A stretch of 64,000 nucleotides of DNA from Straminergon stramineum (lineage: Eukaryota > Streptophyta > Bryopsida > Hypnales > Calliergonaceae), in assembly GCA_963920665.1 (NCBI GenBank), contig OY987267.1:8556001-8620000 (forward strand), read 5' to 3'. The notes beneath the pieces were generated by a model. It did no database searches, was not told the DNA's origin, and worked only from the letters and a program-made list of their open reading frames with translations. Shown in pieces: positions 62,150-64,000 of this stretch. Positions within the stretch are counted from its first letter, which is position 1. Every line of letters begins with the position of its first letter. The translations under genes and the position numbers were made by a program.

Positions 62150-63115
62150 TCCTTGGCTCCCCCTTAGCTCATAAAAACCCTCAATAGTTGATCTTATTCA
62201 GAATAAATATTCCCCCCCCCCCCTTCCAATGTTCTAGATTAAATATATAAAAAAATGGTACCATATACAAAGAGAATAATTGATTGCCCACTCTACCTTC
62301 TAAATCAAAATCTAGTTTTTTTATATAGATATTGTACACGGTTATCTAACATGGTATGATTTATATATACATGTATTGATACTAGTATGGCATGATGCAT
62401 GGATACAAATATTAATACAAAATATGGACAATGTTATACTATATATATATTATTGCATATTGATTGCATTCTCACTTCATAAAAATATAAATGTAGGAGG
62501 TATTCAATTACTTCACCAGCAACATACATATTCATTAATTCATTCTCAAAAGTGAGTAAAAGTTTGTTTGTACACAATGTGAGTGCAATTTCATGGATAC
62601 ACAAGTTTGTACACAATTTGTTTGTACCACTTTTGAGTGTATAGTGATAAACTTTGTTCAAATGAACTATCACTCACTTTAATGAATGAATTATGAATAT
62701 GTATATTACTTGTGAAGTACTTGAGTCCCCCCTATATTTGTGTTTTTATGAAGTTGTGAGATTGCAATCGATATAGGATAATATGGTACATATATCTATA
62801 TCAATATGTTGTCAGTATAATGTTGCAAATACCTTATATCAATACCTATATCCACACATTATACCATATTAGTATCAATTATACATGTATCCATATATTG
62901 TACCATAGTAGGTAGCGATATGTACTCTATATACAATATTTATATAAAAGCTTATTTGGATTTTGGTTTAGAGGGTGGGATGGGCAAATTAGATGTTGTC
63001 TTTGTATATTGTGCCCTTGTTTTGATATATTGAATCAACGGCATTGGGAGGGAAGACTCTATTTCTATTGAGATCAATGGTTGAGGATTTTTTGAGCAAG
63101 TGGGGAGATAGAGAC
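62150..63115. repeat. Long imperfect inverted repeat (foldback element) of about 970 bp
   Basis: The left half (about 62,150-62,580) pairs with the reverse complement of the right half (about 62,660-63,115). Matching blocks include 'GATTGCCCACTCTACC' (62,281) against the region ending at 62,990, and 'GATTGCATTCTCACTTCAT' (62,461) against 62,748-62,768. Outermost blocks near 62,170 pair with about 63,090. The arms are diverged but collinear. It may be a foldback or MITE-like transposon, or a hairpin RNA source. Confidence 0.65.
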
Positions 63116-63144
63116 AAAACTCACTACAAATTTTCAATGAATTA

Positions 63145-63760
63145 TAGTCATTATAAGTCATAAGTAGCAAACATTGCCATTTCTACAACTTATCTTGACA
63201 TTAACTTTGAATTGAACTCCTTGTGCTCATAATTACTACAACTTATCTTGACATTTACTTTGAACTAAACTCCTTGTGCTCATAATTCTACCTTTTGCCT
63301 TTGTACTATTAGCACTGACAAATCCCATATGGTAGTCATTATAAGTCAAGTGGCAAACACTACCATTACTACCAACTTATCTTGTGCTCATAATTCAACC
63401 TTTTGTCTTTGTATTGTTGGTACCAACAAATACCATTAGGTAGTCACTATAAGTCAAGTGGCAAACACTACCATTACTACAATTTATCTTGATGTTTATT
63501 TTGAACTAAACTCCTTGTGCTCATAATCCTAGATACCTTTTGTCTTTGTATTGTTGGTACCAACAAATCCCATTAGGTAGTCACTATAAGTCAAAAGTGG
63601 CAGACACTACCATTACTACAATTTATCTTGACGTTTATTTTGAACTAAACTCCTTGTGCTCATAATCCTAGATACCTTTTATCTTTGTACTATTGGTACC
63701 AACAAATTCCATTAGGTAGTCACTATAAGTCAGAAGTGGCAGATACTAACATTAAGTTAA
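63145..63760. repeat. Tandem repeat array, unit about 137 bp
   Basis: 'TAGTCA[CT]TATAAGTC' recurs at 63145, 63333, 63441, 63578 and 63717. The last two full units are 137 and 139 bp long and very similar. Earlier units carry an internal deletion (108 bp) or duplication (188 bp). Each unit contains 'AAACTCCTTGTGCTCATAAT'. The array adjoins the foldback element on its left and repeat R2 on its right. Confidence 0.8.
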
Positions 63761-63764
63761 ACAT

Positions 63765-64000
63765 GCCTAAGACATGCAAAATGAGTGGTTTGTCCTATAG
63801 CCATTAGCAAAAAAGTTCCTTTTTTTCATACAAAGACAAATGTGAGAAATGAAGGAAGTAATAGAAATCTTATTTTTAGACAAAGTAAGAATTTATTATA
63901 AATTTTTGACGTGTACTGCCCAATTAGCCCCAAAGAGTCTCTAGACTACCCCAAATCAACACAAAATGTTTTCATAATGGTCATCTTACTACCTAAAGTT
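63765..64000. repeat. Dispersed repeat R2, copy 2 (cut by the window end)
   Basis: Matches 24,780-25,035 in the same orientation and continues beyond the window. Confidence 0.75.

Noticed and set aside
63145..63760. CRISPR-like array
   Set aside because: The units are contiguous and diverged with no unique spacers, and the DNA is plant nuclear; this is an ordinary tandem repeat.

Overview
The window looks like nuclear DNA from a land plant, most likely a non-flowering one (bryophyte, lycophyte or fern); the species cannot be fixed from the sequence. The reasons are plant-type GT-AG introns, a TIR-NB-ARC-LRR immune receptor, double-B3 DNA-binding protein, a kinase of a type I associate with early land plants, LTR-retrotransposon remnants, a CACTA-type MITE, and long AT-rich intergenic stretches. 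Genes are sparse, and several are riddled with in-frame stop codons.

Layout. 1-6.8 kb: degraded coding remnants on both strands. 6.8-17.75 kb (minus): one seven-exon gene whose exons join in perfect phase, encoding a membrane anchor, TIR, NB-ARC, LRR, a post-LRR beta-rich region and two tandem farnesoic-acid-O-methyltransferase-type (FAMeT, PF12248-like) domains. It has a single in-frame TAA just after the P-loop. 18-26.5 kb: repeats, including a 1,272-bp solo LTR with a 5-bp target duplication. 26.6-33.9 kb (minus): a TPR-CHAT protease-like gene with five premature stops, preceded by two further TPR segments. 35.9-38.1 kb (plus): a divergent multi-exon gene of unknown family ending in an acidic tail. 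38.7-40.2 kb (plus): a protein kinase pseudogene. 42-44.3 kb: small inverted-repeat elements and a gag-like zinc-knuckle remnant. 45.1-47.5 kb (plus): an intact four-exon short-chain dehydrogenase. 48.7-52.5 kb (minus): an intact four-exon double-B3 protein. 53.7-64 kb: repeats only, including a second LTR, a 205-bp CACTA MITE, a hairpin of about 970 bp and a tandem array with a unit near 137 bp.

How it fits together. The two intact housekeeping-like genes (SDR and B3) lie together on the right. The left two thirds hold immunity-type modules (TNL, TPR-CHAT, kinase) in various states of decay, which resembles a birth-and-death cluster of innate-immunity genes. The most unusual items are the TNL with two C-terminal FAMeT domains, and a eukaryotic TPR-CHAT gene that still shows the cysteine motif and sits beside a divergently transcribed candidate partner. 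All functional statements rest on motif reading by eye; no database search was possible.
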